A stretch of 64,000 bases of DNA from Halospeciosus flavus (GTDB lineage: Archaea > Halobacteriota > Halobacteria > Halobacteriales > Halobacteriaceae). The stretch's first letter is position 1. The number at the start of each line of letters is the position of its first letter. The stretch lies in assembly GCF_029814175.1 (NCBI RefSeq), contig NZ_CP122312.1, positions 1,488,001-1,552,000 on the forward strand. Direction: 5' to 3'. The notes beneath the pieces are model-generated. The model saw only the letters and a list, made by a program, of their open reading frames with translations. It made no database searches and was not told the DNA's origin. Position numbers and translations under genes: made by a program. Below, one piece after another: positions 24,094 through 31,865 of this stretch.

Positions 24094-25296
24094 TCAGTCG
24101 CTGCTCGCGGCCCGACCGGTGTCGCTCGTCACGCCGGTCTGGTCACCGACGACGGTGTGCGTAATCGCCTGACCCGTCTCCGAGTCGAAGAGGTGGACGT
24201 TGCGCTGGTCGAGCACGACGGACACCTGCGTGTCCTCCGCGATCTCCGAGTCCGGGTCGACCGACATCAACAACTGGTCAGCCGTCCCCTCCGCGCCGCT
24301 CATCGCGCGTTCGGCCTCCTCGGGACTCTCGCTGGTCCGGAGGTAGACGAAAATCTCGTCGCCCATCGGTTCGAGGACGTCCGTCCACGCGGTCAGCGGG
24401 ACGCTCGGGTTCTCGACCTCGTCGTCGGCCGTCCGCTCGAGGTAGACGTCCTCGGGGCGGACGCCGAGGGTGACGCGGTCGCCGGGTTCTGCGCCGACGT
24501 CCGCGGGAGCGAAGGAGACCTCGACGTCGAGGTCGTCCGCGACGAACCCGTTCTCCGTGAGTTCGCCGTCGACGAAGTTCATCGAGGGACTCCCGATGAA
24601 ACTCGCGACGAAGAGGTTCGCGGGTTCGTTGTAGCAGGTCAGCGGCGGGGCGATCTGCTGGAGTTCGCCCGTGTCGAGGACCGCGATGCGGTCGGACATC
24701 GTCATCGCCTCGGCCTGGTTGTGCGTGACGTAGATGATCGTGGTGTCCAGTTTCTTGTGGAGGCGCTGGAGTTCCGTCCGCATGTTCACCCGGAGTTTCG
24801 CGTCCAGGTTCGCGAGCGGTTCGTCCATCAGGAACACGTCCGGTTCCCGGACGATCGCGCGGGCGATGGCGACGCGCTGGCGCTGCCCACCGGAGAGTTC
24901 GTCCGGCATCCGGTCGAGCATCCCCTCCAGTTGGACGATGTCGGCGGCCTCCTCGACTCGGCGGTCCATCTCCTCCTGCGGGAAGTCACGCAGTCGGAGA
25001 CCGAAGGAGATGTTGTCGTACACGTCCATGTGCGGGAACAGCGCGATGTTCTGGAAGACCATCGCGATACCTCGGTCCTTCGGCGGGAGGTTCGTCACCT
25101 CGCGGTCGCCGATCAGGATCTCGCCCGACGTGGGCTTCGTCAGTCCCGCGATCGTTTCGAGGGTGGTCGACTTCCCGCACCCCGAGGGACCGACGAGCGT
25201 GATGAACTCGCCGTCCTTCAGGTCGAGGTTCATGTTGTCGACTGCGACTACGTCGTCGTACCGCTTTACAACGTCTGTGAGTTGTACTCGTGCCAT
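24094..25296 (-). CDS. ABC transporter ATP-binding protein, MalK/UgpC type
   Basis: A 400-residue ATPase. Walker A is GPSGCGKST (36-44), the Q-loop follows at FQNIALFPH, the signature is LSGGQRQ (134-140), and Walker B is VFLMDEP with the D-loop ANLDAK; the switch His is in YVTHNQAEA. The C-terminal 160 residues form the TOBE/OB regulatory domain of carbohydrate importers (GVRPEDVYLE). It energises the two permeases just upstream and completes a CUT1 sugar importer. It starts 6 bases after the MalG-type permease stop. Confidence 0.93.
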   Translation of the reverse strand: MARVQLTDVVKRYDDVVAVDNMNLDLKDGEFITLVGPSGCGKSTTLETIAGLTKPTSGEILIGDREVTNLPPKDRGIAMVFQNIALFPHMDVYDNISFGLRLRDFPQEEMDRRVEEAADIVQLEGMLDRMPDELSGGQRQRVAIARAIVREPDVFLMDEPLANLDAKLRVNMRTELQRLHKKLDTTIIYVTHNQAEAMTMSDRIAVLDTGELQQIAPPLTCYNEPANLFVASFIGSPSMNFVDGELTENGFVADDLDVEVSFAPADVGAEPGDRVTLGVRPEDVYLERTADDEVENPSVPLTAWTDVLEPMGDEIFVYLRTSESPEEAERAMSGAEGTADQLLMSVDPDSEIAEDTQVSVVLDQRNVHLFDSETGQAITHTVVGDQTGVTSDTGRAASSD

Positions 25297-25302
25297 AGTT
25301 AG

Positions 25303-26298
25303 TTACTCCTTGAGTGCCCCCTGCGTGAGGCCGCTGATGATCTTTTCCTGTGCGAAGACGACGAGTATCGCGACCGGGATGATCGCTACGAGACTCGCTG
25401 CCGCCTGGAGGTCGTAGCGGGTGGTGTACTGCGACTGGAACGCGAGGACCCCGTTGACCACCGGTGCCCACTCCGCGGCGCTGTTGCCGGTCATCAGGTA
25501 GGAGAAGAAGAACTCTGTGTACACCGTGATGAAGGTGAGGATGCCGGCGGTCGCGACGCCGGGCGCCGACAGCGGCATGATCACTCGGAACAGCGCGCCG
25601 AGTCGGGTCGTCCCCTCGACCCGTGCCGCGTCTTCGAGACCGTCCGGAATCTGACTGTAGAAGGTCGTCAGGATGAAGATCGCCAGGGGCATCGTGAACG
25701 CACTGAGCGGCGCGATGACTGCGCCCGGCGTCCCGTAGATCTCCACCGGGAGCATGAACAACCCGAGCATCTCGACCTGCTGGTTGAACGCCCGGAAGAG
25801 CGGGAGGAACAGCGTCGCCGGGGGGAAGAAGCTCAGGACCAGCAGCGAGAAGAGCAGCGGCGTCTTCCCGCGGAACTCGAGTCGACCGAAGGCGTAGCCC
25901 GCGAGGCTCCCGATGAGGAGCACGACGATCGTCACCGTGGTCGCGTAGAAGAGGCTGTTGAACATGAAGCGTGCGAACGGGACCTTCTGGAAGATCACGA
26001 CGAACGCCGACAGGTCGATCGTCGTCGGGATCAGGGGGATGTTGGTCTGTCCCGGCGGGGCCATCGCGACCACGAACAGCCAGTAGAGCGGGAACAGCGA
26101 CGTCGTCAGTAGGACGCCGCCGAGGAACACCGTCATGACGGCGTAGGCCTTCTCCGGGTGACGTAGCCAGTCGTCGGCCCACCGGCTGATGGGCGAGTTC
26201 GGTCCGTCGTCGCCGCCCTCGCTGGCGCCACCGCCCGTGCTTCCGTCTCGTTCGTCGTACGTTTCGGCGTCGTCGTGATTGCGTGCGTCGATACTCAT
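25303..26298 (-). CDS. Carbohydrate ABC transporter permease, MalG type
   Basis: A 331-residue inner-membrane permease with about six helices. The acidic N-terminal extension (about 1-45) is followed by KAYAVMTVFLGGVLLTTSLF and the coupling EAA loop EDAARVEGTTRLGALFRVIMP. It pairs with the permease at 26300-27295 to form the channel. The gap to the preceding gene is one base, so the two are certainly co-transcribed. Confidence 0.9.
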   Translation of the reverse strand: MSIDARNHDDAETYDERDGSTGGGASEGGDDGPNSPISRWADDWLRHPEKAYAVMTVFLGGVLLTTSLFPLYWLFVVAMAPPGQTNIPLIPTTIDLSAFVVIFQKVPFARFMFNSLFYATTVTIVVLLIGSLAGYAFGRLEFRGKTPLLFSLLVLSFFPPATLFLPLFRAFNQQVEMLGLFMLPVEIYGTPGAVIAPLSAFTMPLAIFILTTFYSQIPDGLEDAARVEGTTRLGALFRVIMPLSAPGVATAGILTFITVYTEFFFSYLMTGNSAAEWAPVVNGVLAFQSQYTTRYDLQAAASLVAIIPVAILVVFAQEKIISGLTQGALKE

Positions 26299-26299
26299 A

Positions 26300-27295
26300 C
26301 TACGCTATCCCCAGACTCTGGTTGCTCCACCTGATGAACAGGAGGTAGATCGAGATGAACAGTCCAACGACGATCGCGATGAGGACGCTCGCGGCCGCCG
26401 CCGAGCCGTACATCGACGCCGAGCCGAACATCAACTGCACGACCAGACAACTCATCGAAGGAACGGTCGTACAGCCGACGCCGGTGGCCTCGATGATGCC
26501 GTAGACCCGCAGTGCACCCATCGTCCGGAAGAGCATCGCGACCATCAGGACCGGGAACACGAGCGGGAACGTGATGTATCGGAACCGCTGCCACCGGGTG
26601 GCGCCCATCACGTCGGCCACTTCGTACAGGTCCTGGTTGACGCTCTCCAGGCCGGCCAGGATCAACAGCCCCATGAACGCCGAGGTCTTCCAGATGTCGG
26701 CGACCGTCACGATGACGAAGCCGTCGAACGTCGTGTTGAGCGGCAGACTCGAGAAGATCCCGAGGTTCTGGAGCGGTTCGGTCAGGAGTCCGTACCCCGG
26801 CCGGAACATCAGGAAGAAGATCATCCCCTGGATGACGATGGGAATCGCCCACGGGAGGATGATGAGCACCCGGACGAGTTTCCGGCCCTTGTACTCACCC
26901 TTCATCAACATCGCGTAGAGGAACCCGAGCAGGGTCTCTCCCGCGACGCTCAGGATGGCGAACAGCAGCGTCATGAACAGGGCCTGTTCGAGGATCGGGA
27001 CCTGGAACGACGGGTCTAGGAACGCCGCCGGCGCGAGCGCGTTGCTGTTCGTGAGGAGCTGTACGTAGTTCTTGAGACCGACGAACTCGCCGAGTTGTCC
27101 GCCGCCGGTGATGACGTCGGCGAAGAACGACATCCTGAACGCGGAGGCCAGTGGCCAGAACGCGAACAGCAACAGGACGACGAATCCCGGCGTCAACAGG
27201 AGATACGCGTACGTCTCTTCGCTCAAGTTCTCGGTCCAAGTTCCGATGCGCGTGAACAGCCCGGAGCGTCGTGACTGGCCCTGGTCAACTGCCAC
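26300..27295 (-). CDS. Carbohydrate ABC transporter permease, MalF type
   Basis: A roughly 331-residue permease with six helices and the EAA loop YEVADVMGATRWQRFRYITF. The second GTG (27295) is preferred: it yields MAVDQGQSRRSG and has a GGGGGTG Shine-Dalgarno-like stretch about 10 bases upstream. A GTG at 27307 would add four residues. A strong hairpin at 27400-27433 separates it from the binding-protein gene, consistent with lower permease than binding-protein expression. Confidence 0.88.
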   Translation of the reverse strand: MAVDQGQSRRSGLFTRIGTWTENLSEETYAYLLLTPGFVVLLLFAFWPLASAFRMSFFADVITGGGQLGEFVGLKNYVQLLTNSNALAPAAFLDPSFQVPILEQALFMTLLFAILSVAGETLLGFLYAMLMKGEYKGRKLVRVLIILPWAIPIVIQGMIFFLMFRPGYGLLTEPLQNLGIFSSLPLNTTFDGFVIVTVADIWKTSAFMGLLILAGLESVNQDLYEVADVMGATRWQRFRYITFPLVFPVLMVAMLFRTMGALRVYGIIEATGVGCTTVPSMSCLVVQLMFGSASMYGSAAAASVLIAIVVGLFISIYLLFIRWSNQSLGIA

Positions 27296-27399
27296 GACGA
27301 ACGACACCCCCTGCTGTCACCGCTCGTGGTTGTAGCGCTGACATACTGTGTAGTGTGGTAACGAGATTGGTTAGCATTGTCGTACCCCTGTGACCGGTG

Positions 27400-27433
27400 G
27401 TGCCGCTCCCGGCGGACCCGGAGAGAGCGGCAC
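27400..27433 (-). terminator. Strong hairpin between binding-protein and permease genes
   Basis: GTGCCGCTC (27400-27408) pairs with GAGCGGCAC (27425-27433), with an inner CCGG/CCGG stem (27409-27412, 27417-27420). It begins 6 bases after the binding-protein stop. Likely a partial terminator or mRNA-stabilising stem, as found after malE-type genes. Confidence 0.45.
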
Positions 27434-27439
27434 GCACCA

Positions 27440-28870
27440 TCACCCTGCCTGCTCCTCGATGGCCTCGATCTTCTCCTGCATCGCCTTCGCCGCTTCTTGT
27501 GGCGACTTCTTCTTGCGGAGCGCGGCGTTGACCTCGGAGGCGACGATCGTCCGCTGGCTCGGCCAGACCGACGTCGTCGGCCGCGGGATCAGGTTCTGCG
27601 CGGAGAACTTGAGCGGCTCGAAGTACGGGCCGTACGTCTCGCTCTGCTGGACGTAGCTGTACAGCGACGGCTTCGGCGGCATGAAGTTCGCCGCGTCGAA
27701 CTGGTGTTTGAGGAAGGAGTCGGACCACCAGGCCTTGATGACCTCCTTGGCGGACTCCTTGTTGTCGCTGTAGGGGTTCATGGAGAGGAGCCACCCGCCC
27801 TGTGCGTGCCAGGACCCGTTCGGTCCCTTCGGCAGGGGCATCACGCCGAGTTCCATGTCCGTCCCCTCGAACTTGCTCGCGGCGCCGCCGATGGCGTAGG
27901 TCCAGTTGCGCTGGGTGACCGCGTTCCCGCTCTCGAAGATTGACTTCGTGTCGGGTTCGATCCACCCGGCGACCTCCTGCGGGGAGACGGCCGTGATGTC
28001 CGTCGGCGCGAGCCCCTCGCCGTGGATCAGGTCGACCGCGACCTCGATCCCGTCGGTGGACTTCTCGCTGCCGATGGTGACCGGCCGTTCGCCGATCGGG
28101 CCGAAGAGGTTCTCCTGACTGCCGAAGAACGCCCCGCCCATACTCGTCAGGAACTCGTTGAACGTACAGCACGCCAGGCCGACGTAGTTGTCACCCTGCC
28201 AGACGTGGCCGTACTTCGCGTCGGCGTTCTCGTGGGCCTTGGAGACGGCCTCCGTGAACTCGGACCACGACGGCGGGTTGCTCTGCCAGGTCTCGAAGTC
28301 CGAGTCGGTGTAGCCCGCCGCCCGGAACAGGTCCTTGCGGTACTGGATGGTCGGGAAGTCCGGGAACGCCGGAATCGAGTACAGGTCGCCGGTCTTCGGG
28401 TGCATACCGGTCTCGATCATCGACTGGACGCCCTCGTCTTTGACCTGGGAGATGAACTCGTCGGACATCTCCTTCTCCAGGTTGACGAGGTCGCCGCGGG
28501 CGATGAACGGAATCGTCCACCCGTTGTCCGTCAACACCAGGTCCGGGTCCGTCGACTTCGCGTTGATCGCGGTCCGGAGTTGCTGTTGTTTACTCCCGCT
28601 CTGCTGTGGCGGACGAACCATCTCGATGGTGATCGAGTCGGGGACACCCGCCTCGTGTAGTGCTTCGGGCATCCCGGCGTCGACGTACTGTGGACCCGAG
28701 AAGACGGTGACCTTCCCGCCGATCCCGTCGCCGCCCGTTCCCGTCGTCGTCCCGTTGGAGTTCCCCCCGGAACATCCTGCGAGACCGGCGGCCCCCACTG
28801 CACCCGCACCGGCGAGGTAACGCCGTCTCGAAACTGACCCCTTCGTTCGACTGTCTTGCTCTTCCGCCAT
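27440..28870 (-). CDS. Extracellular solute-binding lipoprotein of the sugar ABC importer
   Basis: A 476-residue family-1 binding protein. The N-terminus has a twin-arginine signal (SVSRRRYLAGAGAV) and a lipobox ending LAGC at about residue 36, followed by a Ser/Gly/Thr-rich linker, so it is Tat-exported and lipid-anchored. The mature part has the alternating two-lobe character of carbohydrate-binding proteins (DLYSIPAFPDFPTIQYRKD). It captures the substrate for the permeases. TATA-like CCTAAATTATTTATT (complement of 28897-28911) lies about 30 bases before the ATG. Confidence 0.92.
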   Translation of the reverse strand: MAEEQDSRTKGSVSRRRYLAGAGAVGAAGLAGCSGGNSNGTTTGTGGDGIGGKVTVFSGPQYVDAGMPEALHEAGVPDSITIEMVRPPQQSGSKQQQLRTAINAKSTDPDLVLTDNGWTIPFIARGDLVNLEKEMSDEFISQVKDEGVQSMIETGMHPKTGDLYSIPAFPDFPTIQYRKDLFRAAGYTDSDFETWQSNPPSWSEFTEAVSKAHENADAKYGHVWQGDNYVGLACCTFNEFLTSMGGAFFGSQENLFGPIGERPVTIGSEKSTDGIEVAVDLIHGEGLAPTDITAVSPQEVAGWIEPDTKSIFESGNAVTQRNWTYAIGGAASKFEGTDMELGVMPLPKGPNGSWHAQGGWLLSMNPYSDNKESAKEVIKAWWSDSFLKHQFDAANFMPPKPSLYSYVQQSETYGPYFEPLKFSAQNLIPRPTTSVWPSQRTIVASEVNAALRKKKSPQEAAKAMQEKIEAIEEQAG

Positions 28871-28918
28871 GGGTAGTGGTACATTGACACAGTGGAATAA
28901 ATAATTTAGGATTTTACT

Positions 28919-28939
28919 ACACTCGTTGTACCACACTCG
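28919..28939. promoter_or_regulatory. Possible operator upstream of the ABC importer promoter
   Basis: A direct repeat ACACTCG (28919-28925 and 28933-28939) with a 14-base period sits just upstream of the binding-protein TATA box. The part CTCGTTGTACCACACT resembles CTCGTTACCACACT on the minus strand at 27352-27365, in front of the permease genes. A sugar regulator could bind both; this is inference. Confidence 0.35.
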
Positions 28940-29006
28940 ATTGTGATCGTCACGCAGGGTTCGACGACTCCGGGCGATTGATTACGGTTCCATCGGCAGT
29001 GCGGCT

Positions 29007-30083
29007 ATGGACCACACTGCACGCCTCGACGCGTACCTCGACCGCAACGACCTCGCCGTCGTCTGGTTCGCGCGCCCGAACTCCTTCGCGTGGCTGACCG
29101 GCGGCGACAACGTCGTCGACCGCACCGGCGACGTCGGCGTCGCGGCCGCCGGCTACGACGGCGACGGCGTCACGGTCGTCACGAACGACATCGAGGCCCC
29201 GCGACTCCGCGCGGAGGAACTCCCCGCCGGCGTCGACGTCGTCGAGTTCGACTGGCACGCGTCGTCGCTCGCCGACGCCGTCGCCGAGGCGAGTCCGGAC
29301 CCGGCCGCCGCCGACTTCGACGTCCCGGGGATGGACGACGTCGACGCGAGCGCGCTCCGCCAACCGCTCACGGACGCGGACGTCGACGCCTACCGTTCAC
29401 TCGGGGCCGACGCCGCGGCCGCCGTCGAAGCCGTCTGCGAGGACCTCGACCCCACCGACACCGAACGCGAGACCGCCGCGGCACTCCGTGAGCGCCTCAC
29501 GCGCGCGGGCATCGACTCCCCGGTCGTCCTCGTCGGCGGTGCCGTACGCGCCCCACAGTACCGCCACTACACGCCCAAGGAGGTCGAGGTCGGCGACTAC
29601 GCGCTCGTCTCTGTCACCGCCGAGCGTGACGGCCTGTTCGCCAGCCTCACCCGAACCGTGACGTTCTCGCCGCCCACGTGGTTCGACGAGCGCGCACACG
29701 CGACGGCCCGTGTCGCCTCGACCGCGCTCGCGGCCACCCGCGAGGAGGGACGCCGCGACGGCACGGCCGGAGACGTCTTCGCGGCGATTCAGGACGCCTA
29801 CGCGGAGACCGGTTTCGAGGGCGAGTGGCGACGTCACCACCAGGGCGGCGCGGCCGGGTTCGCCGGTCGGGAGTGGATCGCCACGCCGAACCACGACGCC
29901 GCCGTCCACCTCCCGATGGCCTACGCGTGGAACCCGACCGTCGAGGGGACGAAGACGGAGGACACCTGGCTCGTCACCGAGGACGGATTCGAGTGCCTCA
30001 CCGCCGGCGACTGGGCGCGCGAGGACGCGGCGGCCGTCGGTTACGACGTCTCGCTGGCCCACGCGACACCGCTGGAGAAGTAG
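29007..30083 (+). CDS. M24 peptidase-like protein lacking metal ligands
   Basis: A 358-residue protein with the creatinase N-domain and pita-bread C-domain of M24 enzymes. The metal ligands are largely lost: the first Asp is S202 (ALVSVTAERD), the second is S213 in SLTRT, and the Glu of the EPG motif is N309 (WNPTVEG). A His remains in HHQGG (277/278), and E318 in TKTED. It is therefore probably a non-peptidase relative, perhaps a binding protein or an enzyme with altered chemistry. It is divergent from the sugar importer, with a possible TATA (GATTGATTAC, about 28975) 30 bases before the ATG. Confidence 0.75.
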   Translation: MDHTARLDAYLDRNDLAVVWFARPNSFAWLTGGDNVVDRTGDVGVAAAGYDGDGVTVVTNDIEAPRLRAEELPAGVDVVEFDWHASSLADAVAEASPDPAAADFDVPGMDDVDASALRQPLTDADVDAYRSLGADAAAAVEAVCEDLDPTDTERETAAALRERLTRAGIDSPVVLVGGAVRAPQYRHYTPKEVEVGDYALVSVTAERDGLFASLTRTVTFSPPTWFDERAHATARVASTALAATREEGRRDGTAGDVFAAIQDAYAETGFEGEWRRHHQGGAAGFAGREWIATPNHDAAVHLPMAYAWNPTVEGTKTEDTWLVTEDGFECLTAGDWAREDAAAVGYDVSLAHATPLEK

Positions 30084-30464
30084 CTACTCCTCCTCGGGCG
30101 ACCACTCGCCGCCGACGCGGTTCGCGCCCATCATCTGCGGTCCCTCGTGCTCGGTGAAGACGACCTTCGCGTTCGCCTCGGGAACGTCGAAGTGCTCGCC
30201 CGCGAGGTCGATCACGGCGAGGGCGAACGCCCGTTTTTGCGCCTGGTCGCGACCTCGCCGAACGTCGGCGTCGAGGAAGAGGTGTCGGCCACCCGTCGAG
30301 CGGCCGAGCCAGAGGTGGTTCTCGGGGTCGGCGTCGACCGAGACGGCGACGTGGCCCGTCTCGGTCTGCATCTCCTCGGCGTAGTGCTCGGCGACGGCCT
30401 CGGCGAACGCGTCGGCGTCCGGGGCGTCGATACCGAAGTCGGCGCTGAACGTGAGTAACGGCAT
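30084..30464 (-). CDS. Tautomerase/MIF superfamily-like protein
   Basis: A 126-residue protein starting MPLLTFSADFGI, so after Met removal it would have the N-terminal proline that is the catalytic base in tautomerases. The pattern beta (residues 2-7), helix (AFAEAVAEHYAEEM), beta (GHVAVSVD), a long central region, helix and a final beta (AKVVFTEHEG) fits the beta-alpha-beta repeats of the superfamily. Its stop is directly adjacent to that of the convergent M24-like gene. Substrate unknown; family confidence moderate. Confidence 0.6.
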   Translation of the reverse strand: MPLLTFSADFGIDAPDADAFAEAVAEHYAEEMQTETGHVAVSVDADPENHLWLGRSTGGRHLFLDADVRRGRDQAQKRAFALAVIDLAGEHFDVPEANAKVVFTEHEGPQMMGANRVGGEWSPEEE

Positions 30465-30520
30465 GTGAGGGACGTCGTCCCGCGCGGGAAAGGAGGTTGC
30501 GGACGCGCGGCGGTCCGTTT

Positions 30521-30660
30521 CTCAGATATGGCCGCCGTATCTCAGTTATCGACTCGATATCTCGACTATCGGGACAATAACTGAGTTACGCGCGACGTTG
30601 TCGAGATATGCGCCGCGTTGTCGAGATATAGGCGACGTTGCGGAGATATCGATGACCGTC
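30521..30660 (+). repeat. Seven tandem 20-bp degenerate units
   Basis: Units start exactly every 20 bases at 30521, 30541, 30561, 30581, 30601, 30621 and 30641. Their first nine bases are CTCAGATAT, CTCAGTTAT, CTCGACTAT, CTGAGTTAC, TCGAGATAT, TCGAGATAT and CGGAGATAT; the second halves are GC-rich, and GACGTTG or GCGTTG ends units 4, 5 and 6. The array fills the gap between the tautomerase-like gene start and the end of the DadA-like gene. Exact two-turn spacing suggests cooperative protein binding on one DNA face. Confidence 0.65.
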
Positions 30661-30671
30661 GAAGCGTGGCG

Positions 30672-31817
30672 TCAGACGACGTTGCGTTCGTCGCGCACCT
30701 CGCCTTCGAATCGGTCGCTCCGGAGCGGGTCGATGTCCACGCGGTCGGTCTCGCCGTCGACGACGAGGTCGGCGACGATCTTCCCGGTGGCGGGCGCGTG
30801 CTGGAAGCCGTGGCCCGACGACCCGGCGGCGACGACGAACCCCGGAACCGTCTCTTCGAGGATGGCGTGGTGGTCGGGCGTGACGGCGTAGAGACCGGCC
30901 CACCCGCGCTTCATCCCCGCGTCGAGTCCGAAGTAGTCGGTCCACCCAGCGAGACGTTCGAGGCAGTCGACCGCCCAGTCGAGGTCGGCGTCGCCGTCGT
31001 AGCCGTCGGGGTCCTGTGCGGGGTCCGCGCCGCCGAAGTGCCCGCCCGCGATGGCCGCCCCCTCTCGTTCGGGGCGGAAGTACACCTCGCTGTCGAGGTC
31101 GACGACGAGTGGGACGTCCTCGGGGACCGGCGACTCGGGCGCGGCGACCATCGCCTGTCGCCGGCGCGGGACGATGGGGAGGTCGACGCCGGCCATCGCG
31201 GCGAGTTCGCCCGCCCACGCGCCCGCGGCGTTCACGACGTAGTCCGCCTCGACGGTGCCGGAATCGGTCTCGACGCCAGCGACGCGCCCGTCCTCGACGA
31301 GGACGTCCGTGACGCGGGTCTTGGTCCGGACGTCGACACCGCGGTCGGGGAGCGCCTGCGCGTACCCCTGTGACGCGAGGTTCGGGTCGGCGAAGCTATC
31401 GAGCGGCGAGTAGGTGGCCGCGACGAACGCCTCCTCGCGGAGGCCCGGGCAGTGCTCGGCGGCCTCGGCCGGGTCGAGGAAGTAGCTCTCGCCGCCGCGT
31501 TCGTTCTGCATCGCGACGTTCTCGCGGAAGTCGTCGGCCGTCTCGTCGTCGCGCGCGAGGAAGAGGTAGCCGTTGCGTCGGCGGCCGATGTCGACGCCGA
31601 AGCGCTCCTCGAACTCGTCCCACACCGACAGACTCCGGAGTGTGAGGTCGACGTTCACGGGCGTCGAGAACTGCGTGCGGATGCCGCCGGCCGAGCGCTG
31701 TGTGCTCTCGCCGCCGAGACTCCCGCGTTCACAGAGCGTCACGTCGACGCCCCGACCGGCGAGTTCGTACGCACTCGCGAGCCCCACGATACCCCCTCCC
31801 ACGACGACTGCGTGCAT
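30672..31817 (-). CDS. DadA-type FAD-dependent amino-acid/amine oxidoreductase
   Basis: A 381-residue DAO-family flavoprotein. The N-terminus MHAVVVGGGIVGLASAYELA is the FAD Rossmann fold, YVVNAAGAWAGELA the second motif, and VVAAGSSGHGFQHAPATGKI near 340 closes the FAD site. The family oxidises amino acids, sarcosine or N-methylated amines and passes electrons to an acceptor or oxygen. A second, related oxidase gene lies 48 bases upstream on the same strand, and an ornithine-cyclodeaminase-like gene is divergent to it. Substrate unknown. Confidence 0.87.
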   Translation of the reverse strand: MHAVVVGGGIVGLASAYELAGRGVDVTLCERGSLGGESTQRSAGGIRTQFSTPVNVDLTLRSLSVWDEFEERFGVDIGRRRNGYLFLARDDETADDFRENVAMQNERGGESYFLDPAEAAEHCPGLREEAFVAATYSPLDSFADPNLASQGYAQALPDRGVDVRTKTRVTDVLVEDGRVAGVETDSGTVEADYVVNAAGAWAGELAAMAGVDLPIVPRRRQAMVAAPESPVPEDVPLVVDLDSEVYFRPEREGAAIAGGHFGGADPAQDPDGYDGDADLDWAVDCLERLAGWTDYFGLDAGMKRGWAGLYAVTPDHHAILEETVPGFVVAAGSSGHGFQHAPATGKIVADLVVDGETDRVDIDPLRSDRFEGEVRDERNVV

Positions 31818-31865
31818 GTGTTTCTCTCGGGGGGTGTGTGGAGATAAGCGTTGCCCGACCCGGTG

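Noticed and set aside
30521-30660. CRISPR array
   Set aside because: Unit length is 20 bases with no separate conserved repeat and unique spacer, units are degenerate, and no cas genes are present in the window.
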